Assembly: GCA_009760855.2 (NCBI GenBank) | Contig: WPIO01000007.1 | Span: 7,949,001-8,013,000 of the forward strand | Reading direction: 5' to 3' | DNA from: Cristatella mucedo | Lineage: Eukaryota > Bryozoa > Phylactolaemata > Cristatellidae | DNA: 64,000 nucleotides | Notes under the pieces: model-generated | The model's input: only the letters and a program-made list of their open reading frames with translations | What the model was told of the DNA's origin: nothing | The model's database searches: none | Position numbers and translations under genes: made by a program | In this document: positions 62,858-64,000 of the stretch, piece by piece | Position numbering within the stretch: position 1 is the first letter of the stretch | Layout: each line of letters opens with the position of its first letter

Positions 62858-63039
62858 GTGAGCTGTTTCGTGCACTTCCCGACGAGTGCGTTATTTTGTG
62901 GCGTCTTCGTTTATGCTTGCCTCGATCAGAGTTGCTGGCTGACTGATGTTGATGGGCCACTTCCTAAATGCCACCCACTTGTTGTTGTGATGGGCCTCCC
63001 GATTTCCATATTTGTGCATCTAAGCCCAGCGAAAAGTTA

Positions 63040-63165
63040 TCTACGTGGAGCAGGTCGTGTGTTCAAGTTATGCAGCCATCGGTTCGTTATTGCTGCTGCA
63101 AGTAAAATTAAAGCCACCAAGGCTGTTCTGCTGCTATATAAATGAGGCTGTTGAATCAGCTGATC
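63040..63165 (+). mobile_element. tRNA-derived SINE, family B, 3' part, diverged (plus)
   Basis: GGTCGTGTGTTCAAGTTATGCAGCC (B-box remnant), then TTGCTGCTGCAAG, AAAGCCACCAAGGCTGTTCTGCTGCTATATAAATGAGGCTGTTGAATCAGCTGAT, aligns with the family B body at 17290-17395. The 5' part is unclear. Confidence 0.5.
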
Positions 63166-63319
63166 TTTTTTGTGCGTGTGCATGCTTGCGTGCGTGGGAG
63201 CCTGTGCACTCAAGTGTGTATGTCTGTCTGTAACTCTATAAACCGGTTAGGCTAAAAAGGTGTTAGAACACACCAAGGAAATCGAAAAGTGTGGGTGAAT
63301 GCAGATAGTGAAGGAATTA

Positions 63320-63855
63320 AGCAGTCGAATAATAATGAGAATAATAAGAACAAGACATCTGTGTAGTGCCGTCGAACTTAATCATTTTCTAGGTACTTTA
63401 CACATGTTATAGAGGAAGCATGTCAATATGGTTAGTGATAAAGCGCCTGTGTCAGCATGCATAAGCATACATTACTTGAGTCAGACGAGCAGGTACGATA
63501 CCTAGCCTGAGTTGCAGTACTTTGGATAGGTAGGCTGGAGCCAGAGAATGAAAGGACCAATTGGTGATTGACTAAACCTTAAAGTCGGTGCACTGCATGA
63601 TGAGGAGCCAGTGCAGGTTGGCAAGAAATGTTGTGTTAAGTGTTGTGGCAACTTTTCGGCGCCCATGACAGACTAGCTTAGCTTCAGAGTTTTACATAAA
63701 CTATAAGCGACTTATTAGACAGGTGAAGACCTGCAAATAGTGAGCTACAGAAGTTAAGATGAGATATCACAAATGAATATCCAACTTGGACGATCCAACA
63801 ACGACCAACTTAGATGTGGTATCCCTGCCTAAGTATTCTAACTTAGCAGTCATCA
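63320..63855 (-). mobile_element. L2-like LINE 3' portion (minus)
   Basis: It begins with ATAATAATGAGAATAATAAG and a tail motif (GAACTTAATCATTTTCTAGGTACTTTACACATG). It continues to 63640-63850, which matches the C-terminal coding remnant of the 9.6-9.85 kb copy (CCAACTTAGATGTGGTATCCCTGCCTAAG). Confidence 0.7.
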
Positions 63856-63879
63856 GACCTGTTACAATTCCGGCGGCCA

Positions 63880-64000
63880 AACTTGGCATCTGTCTTTGGA
63901 ATCTTCGCTCAATGTGCAATAAACCCCAAGTAATAAGCAACCTTATTTCTAAAAAAAAGATCTAGACATGCTCGCCTTGACTGAAACTTAGCTAAAATCG
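63880..64000 (+). mobile_element. Start of an L2-like LINE endonuclease, running off the window
   Basis: The plus-strand frame (with a shift) reads NLRSMCNKPQVISNLIS and LDMLALTET-LK. This matches RSMCNKPLVISDLI and LLALNETWLK of the 12.0 kb copy. The Trp codon is now TAG. It lies head-to-head with the minus-strand LINE fragment at 63320-63855. Confidence 0.75.

Overview
This is eukaryotic, metazoan DNA, not bacterial. It has intron-split genes with GT/AG junctions, LINE and SINE retroelements, and many long microsatellites. The genes are conserved animal genes: a p55-type MAGUK, snurportin-1, a SMIM30-like micropeptide and a COMMD4-like protein. The repeats (L2-like LINEs ending in ATT repeats, and two tRNA-derived SINE families) are not a vertebrate repertoire I recognise, so an invertebrate is most likely. 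I cannot place the phylum from sequence alone.

Layout. (1) 1.37-15.74 kb, plus strand: the last eleven coding exons of a p55-type MAGUK (MPP2/MPP6-like), covering the end of L27, PDZ, SH3, hook and guanylate-kinase-like domain. The N-terminal L27 exons were not found and probably lie upstream of the window. Its introns hold a nearly full-length antisense L2-like LINE (9.36-12.4 kb), other LINE fragments and a long fold-back element (4.89-5.80 kb). (2) 18.0-20.98 kb, minus strand: a decayed gene for an hAT-transposase-like / ZMYM1-like protein, split by two LINE 3' ends inserted in opposite orientations. (3) 22.1-23.4 kb: a GC-rich, coding-like region, possibly a decayed LINE of another type. 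(4) 40.6 down to 23.87 kb, minus strand: a complete snurportin-1 gene in eight coding exons. (5) 40.77-40.96 kb, plus strand: an intronless 60-residue SMIM30-like membrane micropeptide, divergent from snurportin-1 with only 172 bp between start codons. (6) 41.4-55 kb: mostly repeats, microsatellites, a partial LINE reverse transcriptase and two unrecognised coding-like stretches. (7) 55.8 kb to past the window end, plus strand: four exons of a COMMD4-like gene, incomplete at its 3' end.

The host genes do not form one pathway. Snurportin-1 imports m3G-capped snRNPs into the nucleus, the MAGUK scaffolds cell-junction or membrane complexes, SMIM30-type peptides are ER/membrane micropeptides, and COMMD proteins act in endosomal recycling (Commander complex). 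The likeliest functional link in the window is the shared snurportin-1/SMIM30 promoter. The rest is retroelement biology: the L2-like LINE 3' end and the tails of SINE family A share a GTAAAGCGC...GCGCT stem-like motif, which suggests the SINE uses the LINE machinery. All exon structures were assembled by eye from splice sites, reading-frame phase and remembered family motifs; no search was run.
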